Shown here piece by piece: positions 37,140-47,319 of a DNA stretch of 64,000 nt. A program made the position numbers and the translations under genes. The stretch comes from Endobugula sp965214375 (GTDB lineage Bacteria > Pseudomonadota > Gammaproteobacteria > Pseudomonadales > Cellvibrionaceae): contig OZ243947.1 of NCBI GenBank assembly GCA_965214375.1, forward strand, positions 682,001 to 746,000. Reading direction: 5' to 3'. Position 1 is the first letter of the stretch. Every line of letters begins with the position of its first letter. The notes beneath the pieces are model-generated. The model was not told where the DNA came from. It was given only the letters and a program-made list of their open reading frames with translations, and ran no database searches.

Positions 37140-37174
37140 CAATTAAAAAGACTCACATTTCCCGAGGACAAGTA

Positions 37175-38137
37175 ATGAGCGACAACATTATCGAGCCATG
37201 GCAAAAAATGATGGCAGATTGGCAGAAAACTCAAGCCAGCATGACTGAGCAAATGGTGGAAAACATGCAAAAGTGGTTGCGCTCTTTTGAACAGGATGAT
37301 AGCTCTTTTTACAGTAATAACCCGGTGCTTGATATTTATCAGGGACTGATTCAAAAATTTCTCGACCATAACCCACAATTTAATTTACAGCATTCCAATG
37401 ACTGGCAAGAGCTGATGAGCACCTTCCCCGGCTCGGGTTCTGTTATTCAACAAATGAATGAGTTGGTTAATGGCAGCAAGGCATTGTTTGACAAACTGAA
37501 GGAAGATTTTATTAACCATCTGCCTAACGACGCAACTCGGGACTACTTTTTAAATACCTTGGATGAGATTTCCAATCCTTACAGTTGGTTAACATTTTCT
37601 GGCACTGAATATGATGAAGGTATCAAACGCTTTAGCGAAGGCCCAGTATTTTCAGGTATTTCAGATATTGATAATCGCATTGCAAAGGCAATGGATGGGT
37701 GGCTAGAGCTAGGCGGAAAAAATCAAGACTATTATGAAATACTGCTTAAGAACTGGATGTCCGCCTATGATCGTTTTCTTGAACATGTTCAAAGTGTTAA
37801 CGCCAGCGAAGATAATGAGCTCACCCCTAGAAAACTGATTGAATTGTGGTTAAACATTGCCAATGAAGAGTTGATGACCATGCATCGCTCCGATGAATTT
37901 TTGCGCGCACAAAGAGAACTCATAAAAGCCAGTTCGGAGTATCGCCTTTACGAACAGGATATTGCCGAAGTTGTATGTGATGCGTTACATATTCCGACCC
38001 GCAAAGAGGTTGATGACCTGCATAAAACCATTACCGAGTTACGCCGGGAAGTGCGGGCATTAAAAAATTCACAAACGACCGTTAAAGGCACAAAAAAAGC
38101 AACCAAAAAAACAAAAGCTAAAGCCGCAAGCAAATAG
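37175..38137 (+). CDS. phaE: Class III PHA synthase subunit PhaE
   Basis: A 320-residue non-catalytic partner of PhaC. Central region with LGGKNQDYYEILLKNWMSAYDRFLE-like helices, then the typical DALHIPTRKEVDDLHKTI segment and a Lys/Ala-rich tail after residue 300. PhaE is needed for class III PhaC activity. Ribosome site GAGGA before ATG. Directly followed by phaC. Confidence 0.92.
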   Translation: MSDNIIEPWQKMMADWQKTQASMTEQMVENMQKWLRSFEQDDSSFYSNNPVLDIYQGLIQKFLDHNPQFNLQHSNDWQELMSTFPGSGSVIQQMNELVNGSKALFDKLKEDFINHLPNDATRDYFLNTLDEISNPYSWLTFSGTEYDEGIKRFSEGPVFSGISDIDNRIAKAMDGWLELGGKNQDYYEILLKNWMSAYDRFLEHVQSVNASEDNELTPRKLIELWLNIANEELMTMHRSDEFLRAQRELIKASSEYRLYEQDIAEVVCDALHIPTRKEVDDLHKTITELRREVRALKNSQTTVKGTKKATKKTKAKAASK

Positions 38138-38195
38138 CCTTAAGATTTTACCGCCACTTTTTAGTGTGTTTTTGTATTACTGTGGAGCATAAGCT

Positions 38196-39305
38196 TTGGA
38201 AAAATTACCACCCATAAACCCGTATTCAGCATTGGCTGAATTATCACAACTTAATTCTGATATCGTCGCCGGAATTAGGAAGCTTAAAGTCACCAAAGAT
38301 GCCGACGTTAACATTGCCACTACTGAAAAAGAGCTTGTATTCACTCAGGATAAAGTCTCTTTATATCGCTATAAGCCATTAACCGAACAGACCATTGCTA
38401 TTCCCGTTATTGTTATTTATGGGCTTATTGGCCGCTATACCATGGCTGACCTACAAGAAGATCGATCACTTATCCGCAATATGCTCAATGCCGGTATTGA
38501 TGTTTATGTTATTGATTGGGGTACCCCTACCCGCGCCGATCGCTGGTTAACATTGGACGACTATATCTGTGGCTATATTCACGATTGTGTAGAATGTATT
38601 AAGACACAAAATAATTTGGAAAAAGTGAATATTTTAGGCATCTGCGAAGGCGGTGTGTTTTCCATTTGTTACAGCGCCTTACATCCCAACAATGTACAAA
38701 ATCTGATGACCAGTATTACGCCCGTTGATTTTCACGGAGACCAACGTGATGACTGTATGGCTCATGGCTACATCAATTTGTGGACACGCAATTTGGGGGC
38801 TGACGATATTGATCGCATGGTAGAAGCCTATGGCAATATGCCAGGGGAATTGATGGCCATGGTATTTCAGTTGATTACCCCGATTAAATCGTTAACGAAA
38901 TACAATCTTGATCTTATTGATATTGCCAAAGATGAAAAAAAATTAATGAACTTTTTGCGTATGGAAAAGTGGCTGTCTGATCGCCCTGATCATCCAGGAG
39001 AGGCGGCCAAACAGTGGTTTAAGGATCTTTATCAAAACAATAAGTTGATTAAAAATGAGCTGGTGTTTAATGATCAAAAAGTTAATTTAAAACACGTGAA
39101 TATGCCTATACTTAACATATTTACACTCAATGATCATATCATTCCGCCCGAGTGCTCAAAGGCCCTTAAGCATTATGTCGGTTCTGATGATTATACCGAC
39201 CTGCCCATCCCCGGTGGTCATGTGGGTGTATTTGTGAGTGGAAAATCGCAGGGAATATTGGGTAAAGGTATTTACGAATGGTTACATGAACGCGACCAGA
39301 CATAG
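38196..39305 (+). CDS. phaC: Class III PHA synthase catalytic subunit PhaC
   Basis: A 369-residue alpha/beta hydrolase-fold polymerase of 3-hydroxyacyl-CoA. The lipase-like box is GICEGG with catalytic Cys150; Asp313 is in LNDHIIPPE and His342 in GGHVGVFVSG, completing the triad. Begins with TTG preceded by GGAG at 8 bases. Length and a separate phaE define class III. Usually makes short-chain polyesters such as PHB. Confidence 0.95.
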   Translation: MEKLPPINPYSALAELSQLNSDIVAGIRKLKVTKDADVNIATTEKELVFTQDKVSLYRYKPLTEQTIAIPVIVIYGLIGRYTMADLQEDRSLIRNMLNAGIDVYVIDWGTPTRADRWLTLDDYICGYIHDCVECIKTQNNLEKVNILGICEGGVFSICYSALHPNNVQNLMTSITPVDFHGDQRDDCMAHGYINLWTRNLGADDIDRMVEAYGNMPGELMAMVFQLITPIKSLTKYNLDLIDIAKDEKKLMNFLRMEKWLSDRPDHPGEAAKQWFKDLYQNNKLIKNELVFNDQKVNLKHVNMPILNIFTLNDHIIPPECSKALKHYVGSDDYTDLPIPGGHVGVFVSGKSQGILGKGIYEWLHERDQT

Positions 39306-39326
39306 GTACAAATTAAGAGACCGGTT

Positions 39327-41318
39327 ATGAAAAACAAGATCGTTTCAGCCGAAGATGCCGTGGCACTCATTCAAGATGGAGACACCCTATGTGTTTCTGG
39401 CTTTGTGGGTACAGGCACTCCGGAAGAGTTGATTATTGCTTTGGAAAGACGCTTTCTGACCACCGGGTCACCCAGAAATCTGACCTTGGTTTTTGCGGCT
39501 GCACCGGGCGACGGGGGTGAACGAGGTGTGAATCGCCTCGCACACGAGGGGCTGATCAAACGTGTTATTGGCGGTCACTGGGCTCTGGTGCCGAAAATAG
39601 CACAACTTGCCAATGCCAATAAAATAGAAGCTTACAATTTCCCTATGGGAACCCTGACTCAGTTGTTTCGGGATATTGCCGCTCATCGTGGCGGTATTCT
39701 CACGCAGGTAGGGCTGGGCACGTTTGTGGATCCAAGACAACACGGTGGAAAGCTTAATGAGGTCACCACTGAAGATTTGGTAGAATTAATGGTGATCGAT
39801 GGTCAGGAATGGTTGTTTTATAAAACGTTCCCGATCAATGTGGCTTTTTTGCGCGGCACATCGTCGGACCCTCATGGCAATACCACTCTGGAAAAAGAAG
39901 CGCTCACACTCGACAACCTCGCCATCGCAATGGCAACCAAAAATTCCTCCGGGTTAACCATTGTGCAAACGGAACGTATTGCCAACAACCACAGCCTGAA
40001 TCCACGTCTGGTGAAAATTCCTCGTATCATGGTAGATTGTGTGGTTGTCTCTCAACCGGAAAACCATCGGCAAACGTATGGTACCGACTATAATCCAGCC
40101 TTTGCCAGTGAAATACAGGCAGTTACCGATAATATACAGCCCCTATCGCTGAGTGAACGTAAGGTGATTGCACGGCGGTGTGCTTATGAACTTCCCATGG
40201 GTGGAACTATTAACCTGGGTATCGGCATGCCAGAAGGTATTGCTGCCGTTGCCAATGAAGAAAAAGTTTTGGACTTTATTACACTGACGGCAGAACCCGG
40301 CGTCATTGGTGGATTACCGCAAAGTGGATTGAACTTTGGTTGCTCTATCAATATTGATTCGCTACTGGACCAAAATCAGCAATTTGATTTCTATGATGGC
40401 GGTGGCCTTGATCTGGCCGCATTAGGGCTGGCTGAAGCCGATCAACACGGCAATGTTAACGTTAGTAAATTTGGCCCCAAGATTGCCGGAGCAGGTGGCT
40501 TTATTAATATCAGCCAAAATGCACGTAAATTGGTATTCGCAGGTACGTTTACTGCCGGAGGTCTTAAAGTAGACGTCAGCGGTGGCAAAGTGACCATCTT
40601 GCAAGAAGGTCGTGTTAAAAAGTTTGTCAAAAAAGTAGAACAAGTGACCTTCAATGGCAAACTGGCCACGCTGAAAGAAAAACCCGTTTACTATGTGACT
40701 GAGCGTTGTGTCTTCAAATTACGTTACAATGGCCTCGAACTGAATGAAGTGGCTCCCGGTATTGATATTGAGACGGATATTCTGCCACATATGGATTTCA
40801 AACCCATCATTAACAAACCCAAGATCATGCGTGAATGTATTTTCTTTGAAGACCCCATGCATCTTAATGATCAACTTTTACAACGCGAGTTGGACGAACG
40901 TATTAGTTACGACTCCGAGAGAAATACGGCCTTCCTTAACCTTGAAGGTTATCAAATTCGCACTAAAGATGATATCGATCGTATTCACCATAGCGTTGAA
41001 GATTTGTTCCATAGTGTCAGCAAAAAATTTGCCATGGTAGTAAATTACGATGGTGTGTTTATCGACCCTATTTTGATGGATTACCATGCCAATATGATTA
41101 GTGTATTGGAGCAAGAGTTTTATACCACTAGCACACGCTACTCAACGGGCGCGTTCCTGCGGATGAAACTGGGTGAAGCGCTCACAAAACGTAAAGTATC
41201 ACCCCACTTGTTTGAATCGGATAAACAAGCACGTAAAGCGTTGGGGAAATATCTTCAAGAAATTTTTGAAATGGACGACCGAGTTGTTCCTATTAAGTCC
41301 TCCTCCAATGAATCTTGA
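39327..41318 (+). CDS. Acyl-CoA:acetate/3-ketoacid CoA-transferase, PHA-linked
   Basis: A 663-residue fused alpha/beta family I CoA-transferase. The alpha-type half has SGFVGTGTPEELI; the beta-type half has GMPEGIAAVANEE and the catalytic Glu in LTAEPGVIGG. Residues about 540-663 are an extra domain (ERNTAFLNLEGYQIRTKDD, MVVNYDGVFID) not found in the classical enzymes. It lies 21 bp after phaC, suggesting it supplies or recycles acyl-CoA for PHA. Substrate specificity is unknown. Confidence 0.88.
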   Translation: MKNKIVSAEDAVALIQDGDTLCVSGFVGTGTPEELIIALERRFLTTGSPRNLTLVFAAAPGDGGERGVNRLAHEGLIKRVIGGHWALVPKIAQLANANKIEAYNFPMGTLTQLFRDIAAHRGGILTQVGLGTFVDPRQHGGKLNEVTTEDLVELMVIDGQEWLFYKTFPINVAFLRGTSSDPHGNTTLEKEALTLDNLAIAMATKNSSGLTIVQTERIANNHSLNPRLVKIPRIMVDCVVVSQPENHRQTYGTDYNPAFASEIQAVTDNIQPLSLSERKVIARRCAYELPMGGTINLGIGMPEGIAAVANEEKVLDFITLTAEPGVIGGLPQSGLNFGCSINIDSLLDQNQQFDFYDGGGLDLAALGLAEADQHGNVNVSKFGPKIAGAGGFINISQNARKLVFAGTFTAGGLKVDVSGGKVTILQEGRVKKFVKKVEQVTFNGKLATLKEKPVYYVTERCVFKLRYNGLELNEVAPGIDIETDILPHMDFKPIINKPKIMRECIFFEDPMHLNDQLLQRELDERISYDSERNTAFLNLEGYQIRTKDDIDRIHHSVEDLFHSVSKKFAMVVNYDGVFIDPILMDYHANMISVLEQEFYTTSTRYSTGAFLRMKLGEALTKRKVSPHLFESDKQARKALGKYLQEIFEMDDRVVPIKSSSNES

Positions 41319-41350
41319 TGTGCTAGGTATCATTATCGTATTGTTGCTCT

Positions 41351-42247
41351 ATGTCAAAAGCTAAATCCACACGAAAAAGTAAACCTGTGCCACGGGATAA
41401 TTTTTATTACGGGTTGAGTAATGAGGGTTTTCATCGTAATTATTACCGCGAATGGGGCGACCCGGATAGCGAACACACCATTATTTGTGTGCACGGTGTT
41501 ACACGTCTTTCAAGGGACTTTGACGCACTTGCGATGGAACTCGCAAAAACTTACCGTGTTGTATGTCCTGATATTGTTGGACGTGGTTATAGTGACTGGT
41601 TTGGCAACAAACAAAATTATAACTTTTTACAATACTGTGCTGATATGAATGCACTCATTGCCAATCTTGACGTGGAAAAAGTTCACTGGATTGGCACATC
41701 TATGGGAGGATTAATCGGCCTTATTCTTAGTGCCCTTCCGCACACACCAATAAACAGCTTGATATTGAATGATGTTGGCCCGGAACTAAAACGAGCAGAG
41801 TTACAACGACTGGGCAAATATATTGGTAAAGCGCCTAAGTTTCACAGTCAAGAAGAATTATTTGACTACTACAAAGAAACCTATCAGGCCTTCGGTATTT
41901 TACCAGATAAGCAATGGCAACAAATGGCATTATATAGTTCATTTCAGGAAGACTATGGCTATCGTATGCATTACGACCCTAAAATTGGTGATGCTTTTAG
42001 AGCTAGCTATTCTTTCTTTAATTTTGATCTGTGGAAATACTGGGAGGAAATAGAATGCCCTACGCTACTGATTCGCGGGGAACTGTCTACCTTTTTTTCT
42101 ACCGACACGGCTGACAAAATGATGGGGAGAGGGACAGAAGTTCTTTATGAAGAGATTGAAAACGTGGGGCACGCGCCAATGTTAAACAGTAAAAATGAAA
42201 TTAATATTATTAGCAGTTTTTACCACTCTATATTCACAAATTCATAG
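41351..42247 (+). CDS. Alpha/beta hydrolase
   Basis: A 298-residue hydrolase with nucleophile elbow GTSMGG, oxyanion segment CVHGVTRLSRDF, and the catalytic His in VGHAPMLN. It follows the CoA-transferase by 32 bp and ends the PHA operon. A role in cleaving PHA oligomers or acyl-CoA esters fits the context but is inferred. A basic N-terminal extension (KAKSTRKSKPVPRD) could help it bind granules or nucleic acid. Confidence 0.88.
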   Translation: MSKAKSTRKSKPVPRDNFYYGLSNEGFHRNYYREWGDPDSEHTIICVHGVTRLSRDFDALAMELAKTYRVVCPDIVGRGYSDWFGNKQNYNFLQYCADMNALIANLDVEKVHWIGTSMGGLIGLILSALPHTPINSLILNDVGPELKRAELQRLGKYIGKAPKFHSQEELFDYYKETYQAFGILPDKQWQQMALYSSFQEDYGYRMHYDPKIGDAFRASYSFFNFDLWKYWEEIECPTLLIRGELSTFFSTDTADKMMGRGTEVLYEEIENVGHAPMLNSKNEINIISSFYHSIFTNS

Positions 42248-42251
42248 CCTG

Positions 42252-44236
42252 TCAGGCTTCAATTTCGGCATTAGGCCAAGCTTTAACAAATTCTTCTACT
42301 TCTTCAGGAGGCAGTGGCTTTGAATAAAAGTAACCCTGAACATACTGACAACCGACTTGCCGCAATTTATTAACCTGATTCATTTCTTCTACCCCTTCGG
42401 CCAGCACTTGTAAACCCAAGTTATCTGCCAAAAGTTTAATACTTTTTACAAATGCCATATCAAAGTCTTCTGTTGATAGCGATTTAATAAACATCCTGTC
42501 AATTTTTATTTTACTCAAGTACTGGCTAAATTTATTAATATAACCCATTGAGGAATAACCAATACCAAAATCGTCTATACTAAAACGCACCCCTTTATTT
42601 TGAATTAAACTTAGCCCCTCCATCACCGTTGTATCATTATTCAACATAATACGCTCGGTGATTTCCAGCTCTACCAAGTCGACTCCCCCTTCAGAAAACC
42701 AATCATGATTAATCGATTCGGAAAAGCGGCTATGGTAACAATTTGACGGGCTAAAATTGACCGAGAGAATAAAGTCCTCATTAAATATGCTACGCCAATA
42801 CTTTACCTGTTTGACCGCTTCACAAAAACCCAAGAGTCAATATCCAACATGATTCCGGTTTTTTCTGCCACACTGGTAAAAATATCCGGACGAACCCACC
42901 CCAAGTCCTTATCATACCAGCGAATTAAAGCCTCAAAACCCAAAATTTTATTATTGACTATATCAACCAGTGGCTGATAATGAAGCTGAAATAAACGCTC
43001 GTCATAAGCGTTCTGTATTTTTTCTTTTATATCCCTTTCCAGCATTAAGGTATTCATCATTTTTTCATCAAAAATAAAACACCCTCTTTTACCCAGATCC
43101 TTCGCTTTTTGTTTTGCTTTATCTGCATTAGCAATTAAATCATGTAAGGACTCACCTACATGATCGGGGTATAGAGCAATACCAACACTACAACTTAGCC
43201 GATAACAAAAATTATTATGCAAAATGGGCTGTTCAAACTCACGGTTGATTGCTTCCCCAATTTGGGCAACAGTACTGTCTTACTTAGACAGTATACAGCC
43301 CACAAACTCATCGCCTCCCAATCTGGCAAGATAGGCATTATCTCTATTAAACACCTTTTGGAGTCTTTCTGCACTTTTCTTAAGTAGTCTATCGCCACCC
43401 GAATAACCCACACTGTCATTAATCAGTTTAAAGTCATCAATATCAACAAAATAAATGTCTAAAGTACCGCTATTTTTTTCGTAACTACGAGTTTTTTCAG
43501 AAAGATGAGATTCAAATTTTCTTCTGGTTGGTAGACCAGTCAACACATCGTGATTCAGTTGATGCTCAATTTTCTCATTGTATTTATTTCTTTCCGATAA
43601 CAATTCGATAGAATTTCTTTTTCCTTGGTTAATTGCGTCGACTAATGCGGCCAATTCATCATGATAAATTCTTTTATCAAACACAAAAAGACGAAATTCA
43701 GTGATTGAACCCGCATTACCTTTTTTTGCAAACTGGCTTCTCTTGGAAATATTTTTAATAATAGAAATGTCTACTAAAAAATAGATAGACAACCCCATAA
43801 CAATCATCGTCGCCGCTATAATGTAGACAATCAGTTTAAATTCTTCGAGCAGTGATTCATCAATAGCGGAGAAATCGTGGTAAAAATATAAATAAGCGAG
43901 AATTTCGCCGTCATACTCAATAGGATTTTCAATATATTTATCGGAATGTGTAAGTTTTTATTGGCTAAGTTGAACATCTTTAATAAAATTGTATTTCTTT
44001 ATACTGTCAAGCGTAATACTGATAGTTTCATCATCAATATTCCATAAAGCTTTTGCTAACTGGGGCGTGATAGCCTGCATCAAATGATTAGCAGAGACTA
44101 TTGTCTGATTACGATTTTTATAATACTCAAACGATAATATTAATATAGAGCTAATAATTGCAAAAAATATAGCGATAAGCACGGCATATATAGACAGCCT
44201 GAAACCGATTTTTTGTTTGAACCAATTGATAGACAT
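42252..44236 (-). pseudogene. Membrane GGDEF-EAL protein, two nonsense codons and a frameshift
   Basis: One long frame can be followed from 44236. The N-terminal membrane helix (ISIYAVLIAIFFAIISS-like) is cut by TAA at 43958-43960. The second membrane segment and the GGDEF domain (VDIDDFKLINDSVGYSGGDR, ARLGGDEF) are cut by TAA at 43280-43282. The rest of GGDEF and EAL start (GFEALIRW) end at a 1-base deletion in a T run near 42830. The end of EAL is read from 42833. Intact, it would make and/or degrade c-di-GMP; the pieces probably do not. It lies 9 bp after a periplasmic binding protein gene, its probable sensor partner. Confidence 0.9.
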
Positions 44237-44245
44237 CTTTTACTA

Positions 44246-45007
44246 TTACAAACCCGCTATTTGGGCATAACTTTGATAAACACCATAACGTTTTAATATC
44301 GCAATTTGATCACCATCATTAACGATTTTTACGAATGCTTTTTCAATAATAGTTTTTAATCTTTCTGGAAATTTTTTTGAATACGCGAAATACTGTAACT
44401 TGGCTTTTGCAGAACTGGGTAGCACTTTAATTTTATCATTAACTTTTAATGATTTTATTTGATGGGATAAGCCTAAATCATGGTAAAAAACAGCATCAAT
44501 ACGTTTTGAATCAAGCATTTTTAACGCTTGATGAATAGAATTTACTTTAACCATTTTAAAGCCATGATAGTGATTTTCTAAATAACTGGCAGATTTTGTA
44601 CCCGCGATAACCCCTACTTTTTTACCCACAAGATGCGTAGTATGAATATATTCGTCGCTGTCATCCATCGGTACCGCAAAGGAATATCGAATAGAATATA
44701 AAGGAGAACCATAGTCGTAACGTAAACTACGCTCTTTAGTTTTTGTTATACCAAAAAAGATTGAAATTTTTCCCGATGCCAAATCTTTCTTGATACGTGA
44801 AAAGTTAGCCCCTTTCACCACGCTAATTTGCACATTATTTGCCTGCATAATGCCATTGAGCTTCTCTATGTACTCAACACAAATACCGTGTAGCTGATTT
44901 TCTGAATGAAAGTACTTCGGCGCAGAACCCTGTTGATAATAGGTGTTGATAGTATCCGCTGATACAGACGCACCGAAAAGGAGGAGAAAAGCGACTATCA
45001 CTTTCAT
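44246..45007 (-). CDS. Periplasmic solute-binding protein (SBP_bac_3 family)
   Basis: A 253-residue protein with a signal peptide (KVIVAFLLLFGASVSA) and an amino-acid-binding fold (GICVEYIEKLN, FFGITKTKERSLRYDY, GKKVGVIAGTKSASYLENH). No ABC permease or ATPase is nearby. Instead a GGDEF-EAL gene follows, so it probably delivered a ligand signal to that enzyme, now broken. Confidence 0.88.
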   Translation of the reverse strand: MKVIVAFLLLFGASVSADTINTYYQQGSAPKYFHSENQLHGICVEYIEKLNGIMQANNVQISVVKGANFSRIKKDLASGKISIFFGITKTKERSLRYDYGSPLYSIRYSFAVPMDDSDEYIHTTHLVGKKVGVIAGTKSASYLENHYHGFKMVKVNSIHQALKMLDSKRIDAVFYHDLGLSHQIKSLKVNDKIKVLPSSAKAKLQYFAYSKKFPERLKTIIEKAFVKIVNDGDQIAILKRYGVYQSYAQIAGL

Positions 45008-45108
45008 TGGAGATACCTGCTCTAAGCATTTGTTTCCATTGAAGTGTAGTCAATAAGCTATCAAAAAGTAGTTTTTAGTGGAAATTAAAGAGTATTCATC
45101 CAAGAATA

Positions 45109-46146
45109 TTATTTAATGCGACAAACGGGCTGGCGATAGGTTGGCTTCCACTCCTCCAGATTAATGGTATTCTTCACCCCAATATTATCAAGATGCTGAG
45201 AAAGCCATTCTTTGGCAGCCTCACGCCCTACTTCTTTAAGCGTCATAAGAAATTCCCACGACGTATCGTATTTAGTGAAGGCATTATATTGAGCCATGAC
45301 ATCTTCATTGTGTAATAGGTGGATATATTTTCCGTAAGCCGTCGTTGCCGCAACCTCACCATCTTCGATCAATTTTTCGATATGTGCAACATGCCTTATT
45401 TCACGAGACAGGGTGGCATTAAAACCGATGGTTTCCATACGTTCCGCAATTTCCATGGGTGACTTAGGAACCTCGGGAATATGCAAAGGGTTGACCTGTA
45501 CGACGACGATATCATTTGCACCGCCGTCCTTAACCAAGGGCTCTAAGACAGGGTTTCCCATAAAGCCACCGTCCCAGAAAAAGTCTCCATCAATCTCAAC
45601 CGCGCGATGAATTTTAGGCAGGCAACTGGATGCCAAGAATACGTCTATTGATAGTTCTTCATTGGAAAAAATATGTAAACGATTAGTGAGCACATTGGTC
45701 GCGGAGACAAACAGCCGCATGCCTGAACAATCATAATCGAGTTGTTCAAAATCTACATGTTGTTTTAATAATCTTTCCAGAAAATGGGTCGTAAATAAGG
45801 TATTTTGATAGGGTGATGTACTAAAAAAAGACTGGAACCAGGATAAGGCATTGGCCCATTGATTAGCCCAAGGAGAAACGCCACTATAGTTATAGGGGCT
45901 AAACACCCCATGAGCACTCATAGAGCGCCACAATGACTCTAGCGCGCCCCTAGCCTGTTCAATATCGCCTTTCACATAGTGAGAGGCCATAACCGCTGCA
46001 TTGAGCGCACCAGCACTGGTACCACTGATTGCTTCTATTTTTAATCGCCCATCTTCCAGCAAATAATCAAGCACGCCCCAAGTAAAGGCGCCATGAGCGC
46101 CGCCACCTTGCAAGGCCAAATGTACAGGTTTAGGTCTATCACTCAT
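45109..46146 (-). CDS. Patatin-like phospholipase
   Basis: A 345-residue acyl hydrolase. Oxyanion loop GGGAHG (residues 14-19), nucleophile Ser44 in GTSAG, and catalytic Asp in WDGGFMGNP near residue 193. No signal peptide. Substrate and role unknown; the family includes RssA-like and PHA-granule-associated lipases. It lies 20 bp upstream of dnaQ's end but as a separate minus-strand unit. Confidence 0.92.
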   Translation of the reverse strand: MSDRPKPVHLALQGGGAHGAFTWGVLDYLLEDGRLKIEAISGTSAGALNAAVMASHYVKGDIEQARGALESLWRSMSAHGVFSPYNYSGVSPWANQWANALSWFQSFFSTSPYQNTLFTTHFLERLLKQHVDFEQLDYDCSGMRLFVSATNVLTNRLHIFSNEELSIDVFLASSCLPKIHRAVEIDGDFFWDGGFMGNPVLEPLVKDGGANDIVVVQVNPLHIPEVPKSPMEIAERMETIGFNATLSREIRHVAHIEKLIEDGEVAATTAYGKYIHLLHNEDVMAQYNAFTKYDTSWEFLMTLKEVGREAAKEWLSQHLDNIGVKNTINLEEWKPTYRQPVCRIK

Positions 46147-46165
46147 AAAACATCACTTCGGCACA

Positions 46166-46894
46166 CTAATCGCAGTAGGTATTAAGCCATATACAATTTC
46201 CCTGACTGGCTTTCTGGATACTGTTGAGTTTTTGTTCATGCACGTTCAATTCTTCTTCATTTGCTTTAATGATAGGCAATTTTAAGTCCGAATCCACATG
46301 ACGAGTAAATGAGGCCCCAATAGATTCCTCGCGTGACGCTGCCGTATGCTCATTACCCAACATCAACGAGGTCTGACCACCCGTCATTAACAAGTACACA
46401 TCGGCAAGAATTTCAGAATCGAGTAATGCGCCGTGTAAATCTCGCTGTGAATTATCGACACAGTACCGCTTACAAAGCGCATCAAGATTATTCTTTTGGC
46501 CTGGGTGCTTTTGACGCGCCATCACCAGGGTATCAATCACAGCGCAATATTCCGTAATAGCCTGATATTTATGATCACCATAGTGGGCCAGTTCATGGTT
46601 AATAAAACCAATATCAAACGGTGCGTTGTGGATAATTAGTTCTGCACCTTTAACAAAATCCATAAATTCGTCCATAACATCAACAAATATGGGCTTATCC
46701 GTAAGAAATTCATTAGTAATACCGTGGACTTCTATCGCTTGCGCTTCCACTTCACGTTGTGGCTGAATATATTGATGATAATGGCGTCCGGTTAACTTTC
46801 TATTCTCCATCTCAACACAACCAATCTCAATAATTCTATGGCCTTTTTCCGGCTCTAGGCCTGTTGTTTCAGTATCGAGTACAACCTGTATCAT
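46166..46894 (-). CDS. dnaQ: DNA polymerase III epsilon subunit (3'-5' exonuclease)
   Basis: A 242-residue DEDDh proofreading exonuclease. ExoI DTETTG (residues 7-12), ExoII HNAPFDIGF, ExoIII RDLHGALLDSEILA with the catalytic His and Asp. The C-terminus has the alpha-subunit binding tail. Its start overlaps rnhA by 4 bp. Full length. Confidence 0.96.
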   Translation of the reverse strand: MIQVVLDTETTGLEPEKGHRIIEIGCVEMENRKLTGRHYHQYIQPQREVEAQAIEVHGITNEFLTDKPIFVDVMDEFMDFVKGAELIIHNAPFDIGFINHELAHYGDHKYQAITEYCAVIDTLVMARQKHPGQKNNLDALCKRYCVDNSQRDLHGALLDSEILADVYLLMTGGQTSLMLGNEHTAASREESIGASFTRHVDSDLKLPIIKANEEELNVHEQKLNSIQKASQGNCIWLNTYCD

Positions 46895-47319
46895 TGAGGA
46901 ATCCCCTTATTTGCCAATTCGTCAGCGATTTCATTCTCGCGGTGACCACTATGGCCTTTAACCCAATGCCATTGGATATCATGTCGTTGCACCTGTTCGT
47001 CCAATTGTTGCCATAGATCAACGTTTTTAACCGGTTTCTTCGCCGCGGTTTTCCAACCGTTCTTTTTCCAACCGTGTAACCATTGCATAATTCCCTGGCG
47101 AACATATTGAGAATCTGTAGTAAAACTCACACAGCAGGATTCTTTCAGTGCTTTTAACCCTTCAATGGCGGCGGTTAGTTCCATACGGTTATTGGTGGTT
47201 AACTTTTCACCACCACATAACGATTTTTCTGTTTCACCATAACGCATTAATACACCCCAACCACCAGGGCCGGGATTGCCTTTGCAAGCTCCATCACTAA
47301 ACATTTCAACATTTTTCAT
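46891..47319 (-). CDS. rnhA: Ribonuclease HI
   Basis: A 142-residue RNase H that removes RNA from RNA-DNA hybrids. It carries active-site acidic residues in FSDGACKGNPG, MELTAAIEGL, TDSQYV, and WVKGHSGHRENEIAD. It overlaps dnaQ and, at its start, the methyltransferase gene by 14 bp. Confidence 0.96.
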   Translation of the reverse strand: MKNVEMFSDGACKGNPGPGGWGVLMRYGETEKSLCGGEKLTTNNRMELTAAIEGLKALKESCCVSFTTDSQYVRQGIMQWLHGWKKNGWKTAAKKPVKNVDLWQQLDEQVQRHDIQWHWVKGHSGHRENEIADELANKGIPQ

